Shown: piece by piece, positions 20,457-32,089 of the stretch | Layout of the letters: each line of letters begins with the position of its first letter | How positions within the stretch are numbered: position 1 is the first letter of the stretch | The notes under the pieces: model-generated | Told to the model about the DNA's origin: nothing | Databases searched by the model: none | Seen by the model: the letters and a program-made list of their open reading frames with translations, nothing else | Position numbers and translations under genes: made by a program | Assembly (NCBI GenBank): GCA_013115145.1 | Contig: JAAPAO010000115.1 | Coordinates: 1-64,000, forward strand | DNA from: Perkinsus chesapeaki | Lineage: Eukaryota > Perkinsozoa > Perkinsida > Perkinsidae | DNA length: 64,000 bases | Reading direction: 5' to 3'

Positions 20457-21941
20457 TCAGAGGTTAATAATAACCAACAACATCACGGCAAGTCCGGCGG
20501 CAACATTGTACTTGGCACCACCCGCAACACTCCGTTGTGCGATGCATTCTCGACCGCCTAGAGAACGAACAGCATTAGGAAGGACCGTCGGTTTAGTCAA
20601 TGCCAATTCAACCGCTTTCGCTGCATTTAATTTACCGAAATTCTTAACCCTTCCACCAGTATAATAGTAAATGGGATCTACCGAAGCGAGCAGGACCTCC
20701 TTGATATCGGCAGGGCCGAGACCGAACCCGCTCAACAATGCAGCCACACCTGCCACGTGCGGGGTAGCCATTGACGTACCAGAAATATAACGGTAACTAT
20801 TATGTATATAAGTGCTGGGAATACCAACGCCTGGTGCGGCAATGCTGACGAATTCACCGTAGTTGCTCTCATAAGACAGCCTATCTCTGCCGTAGAAATC
20901 AGTAGCACCCACACAGAAAAGATACTCGACCGTTTCAGAGTATGCGCAAGGATAAGCCTTAGCATTGGTGATATCTCGACGATCGTTACCGGCAGCAGTA
21001 AACATGAGATGACCGCGATCAGATGCTCTCTTCATTGATGCTTCAAGAGTTCGATAAGTAGCATCACTTGTGTAGGAATGAGAGGATACTTCAACTCGCT
21101 GAGTTACGATATAGTTGACAGCTTTTAATGAGTAAAGGAGATCACCTTTGCCCATTTCATCGAATGCCCGCAATGACATGATTTTAACAGGAGCAATGCC
21201 CGCCAGACCGACACTGTTATTGATAGTAGCACCGATAATCCCAGCACAATGCGTGCCGTGACCGTTCACGTCTCTGGTGTCGATGCCAGTTTCAAAGAAG
21301 TTGTGGCCATGGCTGCAGTTAGAGTCGGAGAAAGTGACATCAACCAGATCAACATGATCGTACTCAACACCGGTGTCAACAACAGCAACCACAATTTCTC
21401 GAGGGGATCGACGAGCGGCATTAATCTTCTGCCAAGCTTCGGCCAAATGTATCTCATCGAGGTTCCATTGATTGAATACAAGTTCATCATTGCTCAAGTC
21501 GTCAATATTCACTTCCGGCAATCCGACGGTCTCGGGTTCAATCCCACCCGATTGCACAATTTTCAATTCCCCATTTTCTTCGCATAGAACTTCATATTCT
21601 TCCCCCAACGATTCCAGCGCGCCACATAATTCCTCAACAGTCAACGGACAGCCTTCCGACGCAGTATCGATCCACTGCACTCCGATAGCCAGCATATCTT
21701 TCACGTCGCTCAAGCACGCCTTCAACCCCTCGACCTCACCAAGAGCTCTTCGGCCTTCGGTGACAGGTAACAATTCGGGAACATCACGCACGTCGACCCA
21801 GTCACCTGGTGGACCTTCTGGAGGGACTGGGCCTTGATTGAGCCGTCGAGAAGTAAGAGATGAAATAGACAGTACAACACGGTCATCTCCAGTAACAGAC
21901 ATCAACACACCAACAGTAAGAATAGCCAAGCGGTAGAGCAT
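20457..21941 (-). CDS. Secreted subtilisin-like serine protease 2
   Basis: 494-residue intronless S8 protease, tandem paralogue of the gene at 18813. Signal peptide at residues 1-18, then a linker rich in proline (NQGPVPPEGPPGDW) and a propeptide. Triad: Asp189 in VAVVDTGVEY, His228 in NGHGTHCAGI, Ser390 in SGTSMATPHV; oxyanion Asn319 in TAAGNDRR. The C-terminus is hydrophobic (AAGLAVMLLVIINL). The 5' flank at 21965-21995 contains an antisense tRNA T-arm-like motif (GGGGATCGAACC) ending TTTTGGTAG just before the ATG, so an untranslated leader intron is possible. Confidence 0.93.
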   Translation of the reverse strand: MLYRLAILTVGVLMSVTGDDRVVLSISSLTSRRLNQGPVPPEGPPGDWVDVRDVPELLPVTEGRRALGEVEGLKACLSDVKDMLAIGVQWIDTASEGCPLTVEELCGALESLGEEYEVLCEENGELKIVQSGGIEPETVGLPEVNIDDLSNDELVFNQWNLDEIHLAEAWQKINAARRSPREIVVAVVDTGVEYDHVDLVDVTFSDSNCSHGHNFFETGIDTRDVNGHGTHCAGIIGATINNSVGLAGIAPVKIMSLRAFDEMGKGDLLYSLKAVNYIVTQRVEVSSHSYTSDATYRTLEASMKRASDRGHLMFTAAGNDRRDITNAKAYPCAYSETVEYLFCVGATDFYGRDRLSYESNYGEFVSIAAPGVGIPSTYIHNSYRYISGTSMATPHVAGVAALLSGFGLGPADIKEVLLASVDPIYYYTGGRVKNFGKLNAAKAVELALTKPTVLPNAVRSLGGRECIAQRSVAGGAKYNVAAGLAVMLLVIINL

Positions 21942-22041
21942 TGCAGAGAGACTTCTACTACCAAAACCAGCACAGGTTCGATCCCCAGCTAATTGACGTT
22001 ATCCACACCACATTGATCATTGAGGAAACGTGTGCTGTTGA

Positions 22042-25000
22042 CTATTGTTGGTATAGAAGCAGTCCAGTGTCTACGTGAATGGACGAACAGTCGAGTGCAT
22101 CAATCGCCTCAGCCAGAGCCTCATTCCGAGCAGCCGCTTCCGGATCTAAAAATAACATTACCAGGATTCGAACCCACGACCTTTCTTACTAACATCCTCG
22201 TTGTCGTTCCTCTCCTCCAAACTGGCCCGAGCAACTTCATGCCTGAACCTCACTCTCATGTTAAGTGCTGCCTTCGCCACCAACTCCATCATGGCCGTCT
22301 TGGTCGTCGGTGGATCCAAATAGTAAAGCCAAAACGATATAATACTCGCCTGTTGATTAACCGACGGTGCAATAACACTCTTGGGGACCTAACAAAAACC
22401 ACCACCATAATTTCCTGGCGCAGTGACTCTTCCTTCTCACCTCAGACAGCTTGATGACATGTTCCGAATGCAGCCTATGTAACAACATCTGACATTCTTC
22501 CCGATCAATCATGCATCGCTCCGCTATCCTAATCGTCTCTGATTTGTACCCAGTTGTCAACAAGTATTGATAGACTCGAGCTCCCACTACACCGTACCTA
22601 ATAATCGATCATCAGGGCGAGCGCTTTTTACAAATCCTCCTCCAATAGGCCTTCTTCTTACTTCTCGGTTAATATCGTATGGGTGAGCTCCTCAGTAAGC
22701 TTCGCTAAGACATTCTTCCAGTCAACTCTGTACGTAGCCGGTCCGGTCTGAACCGTCGCTGTTGCCACCGATGCTGCTGATGAACGTTTCGACGACCCTC
22801 GCCGCTTCGGAGCCGCGGCCAACTGAGGAGGGAGGAAACGGTTATGAAACGGTTAGATCGATTATGTAACGAATGGCGAACGGTTGAAGTCTTCGGGAAA
22901 ACTGGGCAACACTAAATCCACCGGAGAGATGCTTAGTGTTGATGTGTGTAATGCTAGGACTGAGCGGGTGTTATCAGACTTTCTAATGGGGAGAATAAAA
23001 CTGCGCGCCACGAAATTCTTACTGCAGCGGCAGCGGCTGCGTTTGTGCAGAGAACGAGGGCATCTTGATGCTTGCTGAAGACATTAAGATACTTGATGAG
23101 CTCATCACGTTGGCGATTCAGATGAGCTGACGCTGATGAACCTGCAAGACAGTATCCAAGCTCGAAGAATGCAAGATGCACATGAGGCCGCCATTACCGA
23201 TCCCGGAAGAAGCCGGGGATGATGGTGATGATGATGGCGTCTCGTGATTATGCGTCATCCAATCCAACAAATCATCGACTTGAAAAGTATCTAACACTCG
23301 AAAATGGCCAAACATGAATCGCTTCGCTCCGCCTCACCAGTAGTGCAATCAGTCAACTTTGTGTTTTCCACAGGTCCCATTGGAGGCTTCACCGATTCGT
23401 TAAGCATAACCTACAACAACCACTCACGCAGGTTCGATCCCGGCACCCCGCACTTGGAATATTTTCCCTGCTGCTGGATTCATTCTCTTAGCAACATACT
23501 CCACCGCCAGTTGCTTAACCAACATCATATCCAATGCCACTTGATTTAATCGCAACACCTGTATGGAAAATAATACTCTTACTGGACAACAGATGTGAGC
23601 CTCTCGAAATGCTGTTGAAGGTAATAATATAACTCTATCTATTAATCTCTTCAATAACACATTGCTCTATCGCCGAGCACGAATGGAAATATGGAAATGC
23701 AGTGAGAACCTCCACAAGAAGAAGAAGAAAGCTATACCATTTAAAACTGCCGTATACCATTTATACAGCCGATGGTGTACTGCTGTATGAGCCCCCAAAC
23801 CCCTTCCCCCTTACCCCTCCTCCTTCGATCTGCGTGGCATCAACTTTCTTCATAAGTCGTCTACTTCTCCCTGTCTGCCTACCTCTATTCCCTCGGCTAC
23901 CACCAGCGGCATCGGCAGCGGCTCTCTTGCGAGATCCGGCCTCGGCCTAAAGCAGGACATCATACAGGAGCAGTTATTATCAAGCATGATGAGAAATAAT
24001 GCAAACCGATCAGTGTTATACGGAGAATCAAACGACGTATTTACTATTTCTTGTAACTATCGGAGCATGTTCTCTTAAAGAGTTCCCAGCATCCGCATTT
24101 GCGACATCTCACGTATAGAACGGGGCTCAGCGCGGAGCAGTCCTGCCGCAAGACAGGACTCCACACATTAATATAATGGTTACACTTCTCCATCAAACGA
24201 GCCAATGTGAAACCTACCTTGGCTGCAGTGGCTTTCCTTCTTCTAGTTGTCGGAGCTGCTGCTGCCTCACCCGGCTGCTGTTCACCGGCTAACAACGCCA
24301 ACTCCGGAGACATCATTAACAGGTCATCAGCGGCGTCGATATCTGATATTATAAATATAAGTGTATTCCTGCTGTTCTATCTTTTGTCATGCATTGTAGT
24401 GCATCTGAAGATATGTTTAATTTCGCGGCTATCGAAAAGATGATATCGAATATATACTTGATAATAAGGTGGTCGTATTATTATTAATTATAATCATTGT
24501 CAATTCTAAATCAACAGCAGCAACAACACAGCAGAGGCAGGGGTTATGTACCCTGATCGCCCTGCAACACTGAGCCGTAGTTGTCTTCGTGACACTCGGA
24601 ATGACTCAAAGCTCCTCTCAGAGTGTTCTCTCGGGACATCGATGAACTTCGGTTACATTTCTTGTATTAACTGGATTTCCCTTCATCATTCATTCTAGTG
24701 ACATTACACTGCCTATCAGCACTTCCCAGCAGTTACACATTCAACGGAGCAATTGCTCATTAGAGGCGAATTCGTACACAATAACCATCCAAAGATATTA
24801 GCGGCGCGCGACTTTCCAGAGCATGGGGGGGGAGGAGCTCATCTTCGAATGCTCGAGAAAGCTTTTTATCGAAAATCTTGAAACGGTTACTCAAGCGTAT
24901 TGACGTTCGATGGTCTATCAGAAGCTGGGACTTTTCTGGACCAAACCGAAACACTGGGAGAGTAAAATTGCAAAGTAGATTTCATCGTCGATGTAGAACA

Positions 25001-26910
25001 TTACGTCACGAGCAACTGATGATGCCTTACCTTCCTCAGCTCCTCCTCCAATATCCGGTATCATCGGACTTTCCTCCTCCGGTGATGACAGTTCACCTCT
25101 ACTGCCTTCTGGCGTGCTGCTAGCCTCTACTGGTGTTGAAGGAGCTCTTGATGACTGCTGCTGCTGTTGTTGATCTGTGGCACGTAAACAAGGCTCGACT
25201 CTGTAAAGGACCTGAAAGAACATGCATCATCCTTAGACGCTTTGAGCTAGTAAAACTAAGAACCGCTATGATACCAAACAGGAAATGATGCTTGAATATT
25301 GCAGCAAGCAGCCACAAGCAGTGGTCGCCAATTCCACCGGTCTCATAGCTACATCGCCCCGGGCTCCATCTCAAATCAATCATTTCAAAGTCGATTATTC
25401 AACTTCAATCAGCTTGCCCAACAAACGCGAACTCACTGTTTGAGATAACCGAGATTGCAGCACCACGCATGTGCTGAATTAAGTCAATGTATATGAAGCC
25501 CGTTGGTTCATGTCAATAATCCCGCGCGCCACGATATTCTACGCCATCCAACGTGCGAAATGAATCAACACCGTACGGCTAAGCATGACTCACATTGCTG
25601 GTGACCAACTCGATGAGAGCTGCTTCGACATCAGCCTTGACTTCTCTCATAGGGGGGGCGTGCTCTCCGACATATTCTATAAAATAGCCATCATAACACC
25701 AGGGCACGAGAGCTACCTCGCCATCGAAGAGCTGCAAATTCGATCAAGTCATCCCATCCCACACGCCCCCGTCGGAGGACCTATCCAATGAAGCACATGA
25801 CGGCGACAGAAGGGGCGGCGCACTTTAGCTAAATGATAATTCATGTAACAGAAGCGCATAACAGATGTAGTGTATGTCTTATGACCAAGGGCTCGGAAGG
25901 AATCCATCAAATCAACAGAAAAGAACGACGAGGAGAGGCGAGCGGTAAGGATTCGTTCACGGTCGGAGTCGACGATTTCACTTGCTGCTGCTTGCGGGCT
26001 TCAACATCACTCGTGATCAACTCACCTCCGCCATGACATGAACTGCCACTGGCCGTCGGCGGCCCATCTGTTCTTGGACGAGATTCATATACTTCGGAAA
26101 ACGCATACGAGCAACAACGGCACTTGGAGAGGCGCTATACAACACCTACACAGGAGGATCGGGCTGGCGACTTGTGGATGATTTACCAAATGCTGCGGAG
26201 GTGCTCCTGATTTCTCTTGGCTGGGAACTTGGACTTGCTTCACCAAATGTGATACTGCGATATTGTGCTGGATAAGGATCATGAGAGCATCACGAATGCA
26301 CGACCAAGTCATCCTGTCTGAAAAGGTAACACATTACTGTTGGCGAGGGAGGATGCGATATTGTCGATAATGGATGGTAAATCGGCATGGATACTCCCCC
26401 CTGGCGAAAGCAATAATAATAGCGGCCCCCGAATCCACAGAACTTTCTTCAAATCTACCATGGGGAGTTTATAAATCTATCTCAAACCTCCTTGTTAATC
26501 TTCAAACATTCTACAACAGCAAGGATGCCAAAATTAAGTGTCCAAAAATAGCAATGTTAACTATTGAGCTTATCTTCATCATCATTCCCAATGAACTCAC
26601 TTGTGATCTCATGCATCGGATGGGGTACCTTAGCATCAGTCCGTAGATCTAGTGGCCAACTCAGATCTTCATTAACGTATTTGCTCAGTTCGGGGAACCT
26701 TAAACACAACTGAAATAACATCGACCAAGTTACTCCTCACCTCATCGGCCCTCTGGAAAGCAGGCAGCTGGCCACTGCCGACACCGCTGGCCCAAACTGG
26801 TCCGTAATAATATCACAGCAGAGCTTGTGGATGGCTGCCTGAGGCGCCTCGATCGCCGGGGCATTGAAAGGGGGCGGCCGGGATGTTGGGGCGGATGACG
26901 AGCCAACCAT
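22042..26910 (-). CDS. DNA-directed RNA polymerase III subunit RPC3 (RPC82/POLR3C)
   Basis: Multi-exon gene from ATG 26910 to TAG 22042. The first exon has IHKLCCDIITDQFGPAV and CLLSRGP, matching the RPC3 N-terminal winged helix. A second block reads RDALMILIQHNIAV (human LVQHNLV type). The middle has a basic linker (GSRKRAAADAAGG). Next come NQVALDMMLVKQLAVEYV and RMNPAAGKIFQVML, then GARVYQYLLTTGYKSE, IAERCMIDREECQMLL and LHSEHVIKLSEV (winged helix before the fork). It ends ALDCSSIHVDTGLLLYQQ, like the human KLDASEIQVDETIFLLE. RPC3 is part of the Pol III initiation subcomplex. Introns are 34-52 nt at the C-terminal end and several carry repeat motifs. Not every exon in 23.7-26.7 kb was resolved. 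Confidence 0.85.
22146..22189 (-). other. RPC3 last intron, tRNA T-arm-like family
   Basis: 44-nt intron GTAAGA...TTTTTAG containing GGTCGTGGGTTCGAATCC. Joining its flanks gives DNEDV|NPEAAARNEAL in frame with the conserved RPC3 C-terminus. Confidence 0.85.
22389..22440 (-). other. RPC3 intron, GGCGCG family (antisense)
   Basis: 52-nt intron GTGAGA...TTTGTTAG with TGCGCCAGGAAATTATG, nearly the same string as in HslU intron 3 (42726-42769). Confidence 0.8.
22598..22631 (-). other. RPC3 34-nt intron, twin of 61531-61564
   Basis: GTAAAA...TTATTAG with core GCGCTCGCCCTGATGATCGA. Removal gives LLEEDLYGVVGARVYQ in frame. The same length and almost the same core occur in an intron 39 kb away. Confidence 0.85.
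22983..23022 (-). other. RPC3 intron, GGCGCG family (sense)
   Basis: 40-nt intron GTAAGAATTTCGTGGCGCGC...CCCCATTAG. Removal keeps a frame QPLPLQ|KSDNTRSVLAL open. Confidence 0.75.
23291..23337 (-). other. RPC3 intron, GCGGAGCGAAGCG family
   Basis: 47-nt intron GTGAGGCGGAGCGAAGCG...GTGTTAG between exons coding KLTDCTTG and DTFQVDDLLDW. Confidence 0.8.
23411..23453 (-). other. RPC3 intron, tRNA T-arm-like family (antisense)
   Basis: 43-nt intron GTGCGG...TTGTAG containing GCCGGGATCGAACCTGCG, the reverse complement of the T-arm motif. Flanks join as NPAAGKIFQ|VMLNES, matching the RPC3 core. Confidence 0.8.
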
Positions 26911-27026
26911 AAGGAGGGAGAAAAAGCCAAGCCTGGGGTTCGAACCCACGACCGATCGGTCCCGAACACAACACCTTACCCAGTTAAAAAGGCTTAACAA
27001 TAATATATTAGAACTGTTATACTCCT

Positions 27027-30000
27027 TCACTCGAGGATGTCAAGAGCTGCCATAATCTCGGTAAGGTATTCCGGATAGTGATCATGTCTCTGTACCAGTT
27101 TACCGAGGTCAGCATTCTCAACGCCGGAGATCCCCCGTACTGGACTCAGCCCGGCCACTTTAACGCCCCACTCCATGTAGCGATAAAGGAAGCCAAGCAC
27201 CCAGTCACTTCCACAGTAACCATTGATGAATCTTCCGGACACTACTGCTCGAGCTCTGAAAGGGGTAAGTGGGAAGAGGCAGTCGTTGAGTCGTTGAATC
27301 TCAAATTCTACTAAGTAATACCCTCAAAAGTAACAGCCACAAAAACTTCATATGCTGAAGTGATTGGGATTCATTACATCCCCTCATAAGGACCAGTTCA
27401 CGAGTAGGGAGTGAGAAGGTAGACGATCGTTTGCCAGTCGTGGTATCAGCGGCGAGCTCACCTTCGCCAAGCTCTTTTGTGGTCGGAACCGACGGCAGGA
27501 GCATCGAATGTGATTGCTATCGGAGCTCCTAGCAGAACAACGTTCTGAACACTATTGAAATATCCTTTACTGTATCTGAAGGAAAGGGTATCTTAGGTTC
27601 AAGCAGGTAAGATCTCAATACGGTAAGGTTACGGACTTACAGAATCTCTAAACACTTGAACACAACTCGTGCCCCATTGCTAATGCCCACCAAAGTGACA
27701 GGGCGATTCCCCACGCAACTCGAGTCCATGATAGCAGATGCCAGCACTTCTCCAGCAACCGACGACCGATCACGTACAACCTAAAAATGTACTTGCATAG
27801 ATTCGAACCAGGGACCTTTCGCTTACCAGCCAGGTGTTATCCAGATCCGTCATGTATTTAATGATCCACACCGGGAACATTGCAGTTGCTGCTGCTGCGC
27901 CTATCGTCGCTTGTAGCCACATGCTCGCCGCCTGTTTCGCTATTTCATCAGTTATCAATCTACGAAGGACCTGGACATGTTAAGGTGGACATGGTATATC
28001 AAAAGGCAGCACTTTAGCAATACTCAACGGTACTGTACTACTTATCAACATTTTTACTACTAAAGACACATTTTACCACGACTTCCCGCCGCCACCGCCC
28101 TCGAAAGCATATTATTTCGAACACTAAGCTCTCCAGTCTCTGCTCCCGGTGACATCAGCACCTCCATAAATGTTGACAAAATAATCGCATTATTATCTTC
28201 CCCGCTCCCTTACACTGCCGAGCTTTATCAAATCACGACTTTCCCAATTAACAGCGTACACTTCACTCTGTCTGGTAGGATGACCATTAAATCGATTAAG
28301 ATTGTCGCCTCCCTCATTCTCATGGCTGGAGATATCTGGTTCGATCCACGGTAAGATTACATCTTCCCTGTCTCGAATCCATCTGAAGTACAAAAATATA
28401 GAAACATGAAACGCTTCGCTCCGCCTACCCTCCCACACAAAGTCGCAGCTCCAAAGCACCAGGATCATCAGCCTGTTGTCTATCATTCGCGGCCGGATCA
28501 CTTTCATTAAATCGTCTCCCCCAAGAATCGAACGCACGGCCTTTTGATTTCAAGATTGCACTTTCAGCATAGGCGTCTTTAAATTCAAACTCGTGGAGAT
28601 CCCCCCACCGCTTGTTCATCTTGAAACCCGTGAGACTTGCCCCACCAGCACCGAACAGCACAGCAACACCGGCAGTTCCGACTGCGGCCAGAAAACCACT
28701 GGCCGATATTATCAGCCCACCGACAGCTACACCAATCGTACCAAGGCCTCCTATAGCGGTGCCGATGCTCGCCAGACCTGGGTGAAATCATTATCGTATT
28801 TGGAGAGGACGGGTCAGATTAAGGTAAAGAGTAATTATTATCGCAAAGCTAATATAATAAGATATAAAAGAATAGCAACGCGGGACGGACTTCCTACCAG
28901 CCACTACAGCTGGCGCTGCTAGTCCTCCTGTTAGAGCTAGTAACGCTCCTCCTCCCACCGCTGCAGCACCGATTTTCAACCGCCTAGATAGGCGGGACCT
29001 GCAAAAGTACTGTACAATCAGATTCCTGCTACTCATTAAGGTCATTCATGCGTGGTACACGGATACGCTATCAGAAATAATACTACCAAAGCTGGTTTGG
29101 GAAATAATTGAAACCATCAACTTTGTTGAATTTAATTGAGCGAAATACTTCCAGAAAGAATCTCATAAAGCGGTAGATTTTTAATGCGCCTTCTATGAGT
29201 GAGAATGTCGACATACTTCACACGGCGCGTCGAGTTCTTACTGTTTGTTTTCTATCTTACTAACATATATCAGTTCAATTCCCTAAAGTGGTCGTCGATT
29301 ATATTTCATCACCGATAAACAAATTACTTATATCTCTGAAGTGAGCGTCAAAAGATCAACAACTCCGGCTGAGATTTTGAGAAGCTTCCTGGAAATTGAG
29401 GGCTTTTTACTGACCTTCAAACTGGGGTCAGTTCGGCGACTCTGGAAGTAAAGACGAAAAGCGATTCCATGTGCAAGCTGCACTGTGGAGTTCAGCATTG
29501 AACTAAGTTTAAGTGTCACGATTTCGGTTTAGAATTGCCCAAATCCTCCTTCTTCAAAATATATCGTTATTAACTGTGAACTCTAGTGTGGAGGTGTTCG
29601 GAGTACTAACACTTGCACTACTACACCTTAGTAACTACACGGTGTCTCGGAAAGGATGAGACTTTCTGAACAACCCATTAATGAGGCGAATATTTCGGCG
29701 ACACGTGTGGCGTTCAAAAGCTCTTAAGAGTGACTTCCTAATAGTGTTCGATCGAACATCGCCAATGGCGAGAGATCCAGATTTTAATACTCCGAAGAAT
29801 GGGTTATAATGGAAGATGTGAGACTGAGCCGTTTAATTATAGTGAGATTGGTACTGTAGTGTTGAATCAGTTCCGGCGGCGGCGGCGGTCCCAGAAACTT
29901 TGAGACACAAGAGACATCCTCTCTCACAATTTCAGCAAAAGTTGTGCGCAACCCAAAAAGTAAGTTGTAGTCCACATTTAACACTCATACCCATGCTACA

Positions 30001-31841
30001 GGGTGTTGCAAAGAGAATGGCTCACCGTCTGGGATTTGCTAACCCATGCGAATTTATTGGTAACACGGGTACCAATCGAAGGCTCTCGCCAAGGTCTTTC
30101 TACAGAGAAATGTGCTACATTTGGAATGTCACTATTTTTCGTTGTCTAAGGAGTCAAGTGAACCAGATGCAACATAGTTCCAGGATTTCAGGTGAATGTC
30201 AAGAAACTCCTTAAAGATCGGGAAAAGTGGAGAGAAAGGCAAGCTCGTGTGTTTCTTCTCTCGAAACACCTCTCCACTGTCCTGGCACGCCCTTCGAGGC
30301 CCTCGGCAATCACATCTTCTCACCTCAAGTAGTTTTGAACTACGCTGAAATTACAATATGCGGTGAGAACAGTCACTGTTCGCCCCCGAGCACAACGATT
30401 TCAATATCGGCACAAACTGCGTAAGTAAGCTCTCCTCTTTGAAGACGACGTATTAGCCCTATTATTGCCTACCCGCTGCTAGCCTTAACATGATCTACTC
30501 CGGGTTGTTGTTGTAGTCTACTCTCCTTTCTCTCTCCATCGGCCTGTTCACTTTTCCTTACCGCTTCAATTAATTCCAAACCAACATCACATTCCCATGC
30601 TTCAATGACATCAGATGGAAGCCCAAAGAGTTCCGCAAAATGGAATAGAACACATCTCGTCCCTGAAATAGAGTGACGTCCATAAAAATGGAAGACATTA
30701 ATCGATCATGAGGATGATATAATTCACATTGTTATACTTTATAAAACTCCTAATCTCCACAACAATTCGAGTTGAATAATTATTAATAAGCCAAATAAGT
30801 TTTAACCATCATTAAATTAATTGCTCAGCTTACAATTAATAATGCATGAGTCTAAAGTTCCACAGTTGAGCCCGAATCTTTTCGATAGCATTCCTAATAT
30901 CTTACGACTGTTGTATAAATGCTGCTGCGTCGCTCCGCCTTTTTTCGATTTCTTCTTTCCATTTTTATTTTTCTGCTTTTCTCCATCATTTTCTGATTCG
31001 TCCAATCCTCCTCCCAGAAGGTTCAACGTAAGGTCACGCAATACTAAAGATACCTGATTAGTTTCGTGGCGCGCGGTCATTATCTCGCTTAACCTGCTCA
31101 CTCACCCTCGACTTCCCTCCAAGTGACATCAAATGTGCCACAAACCCCTCGTACTGAGGAGGTGGTGATCGCCATTGCAACTGAAAATGGTGAACCAAAA
31201 TCGCTTCGCTCCGCTAAGGTTATCCACGCACCCCTCCAGGCAGATTCATTTCCAGTAGTTGCGTCAACGCTCTTCGACAAGGCTCATCGGCATCCAATAT
31301 ATTCAGAACAACCTGGAGAGTATCTTAAGGTTGAGCGGGGAAGATACGCAAAACGTCAACCTCACTTCTAAAGATCTTCTTGCCCATTGAACTATTGCCT
31401 TTCCAACCTTGGAGCCTCGGTATTTATGTCTTCCCCAAGATAATGATGGGGATGATCCGTTCGATGATGAGCCAGCAGTCCGAGTCGTTTCCTGAGCTTT
31501 GATCACATTTATTAAGGCATAGTGCCTTTGAAGAGCAAGCATGTCGAATAATATACATAGAATCCATTTATCATGAACCGAAACGGACAAGATGATGATG
31601 ATGACATCATCAACCTACACAATAATGTGATGCGGTTCATGAAACCGAAGAACCCGAACTCCTCACAGAAGGTTCGGTGACATTCTAACGTTTATCGACC
31701 ATCAGGAATGACCGAGAGACCATCTAACATTATTTCTAACCAAGTGTACAATTCTTCACCTTCAACCGGCATGTGGTAGATGATGAGCTCATTATCACTA
31801 CCACAAATACAGCAGCCGATGAGTTCTAACTCGTAACCCAT
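27027..31841 (-). CDS. TMCO4/DUF726-like transmembrane protein
   Basis: Multi-exon gene ending TAG/TGA at 27027. The C-terminal two thirds fit the DUF726 (TMCO4, yeast Mil1) pattern in order. A glycine-rich membrane segment comes first (GGGALLALTGGLAAPAVV), then GVAVLFGAGGASLTGFKM. VGGWIRDREDVILPW follows, then WLVVRDRSSVAGEVLAS. The alpha/beta-hydrolase nucleophile elbow is LVGISNGARVV (GxSxG). NVVLLGAPIAITFDAP, GRFINGYCGSDWVLGFLYR and VENADL..LV.RHDHY close the domain. These proteins are thought to be membrane-linked hydrolases; the substrate is unknown. The start at 31841 (MGYELELIGCCICGSD) and the N-terminal exons (NILDADEPCRRAL, LQWRSPPPQYEGFV) are my best chain and could belong to a separate gene. 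Confidence 0.75.
27781..27826 (-). other. TMCO4 intron, tRNA T-arm-like family
   Basis: 46-nt intron GTAAGC...ATTTTTAG with AGGTCCCTGGTTCGAATC. Removal joins DNTWL|VVRDRSSVAGEVLA, a conserved DUF726 stretch, so the junction is well fixed. Confidence 0.9.
28383..28428 (-). other. TMCO4 intron, GCGGAGCGAAGCG family
   Basis: 46-nt intron GTAGGCGGAGCGAAGCG...TACTTCAG. Removal gives LCVGGWIRDREDVILPW, conserved in the family. Confidence 0.9.
31054..31105 (-). other. Intron, GGCGCG family (antisense)
   Basis: 52-nt intron GTGAGTGAG...CTAATCAG with CGCGCGCCACGAAAC, between exons coding LMSLGGKSR and VSLVLRDLTLN. Confidence 0.75.
31181..31231 (-). other. Intron, GCGGAGCGAAGCG family
   Basis: 51-nt intron GTGCGT...CATTTTCAG with AGCGGAGCGAAGCGATT, between exons coding LLEMNLPGG and LQWRSPPPQYEGF. 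Confidence 0.75.
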
Positions 31842-32089
31842 CAATCAGCCGTTCCTACATGTTTGGTATGGAGCAAGATTCTGCCGCACGGTACAGAGCT
31901 ACCAAACAACAATCTTATATTGGTATTTTTGCGAAACTAACTAATTCGGAGCGCTTTCTTATGGCGGGATTATTCAAAGCCAGCAGCGCCATGAAGCATC
32001 ATTGGAGTAATAATCAACTATTCAGCGGAGTGTTCCTACTCCAGTACTCCAAAATACGCATTCGCGACAAGTAGTGAAATGCTACATTT

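Noticed and set aside
28500-28530. T-arm-like string TTCGATTCTTGGGGG in the TMCO4-like gene
   Set aside because: It lies in an exon whose frame reads through (SKGRAFDSWGRRFNES), so it is not needed as an intron motif.
30918-30935. GCTCCGCC string resembling the GCGGAGCGAAGCG intron motif
   Set aside because: It is inside a coding exon (KKGGATQQHLY) and only partly matches.
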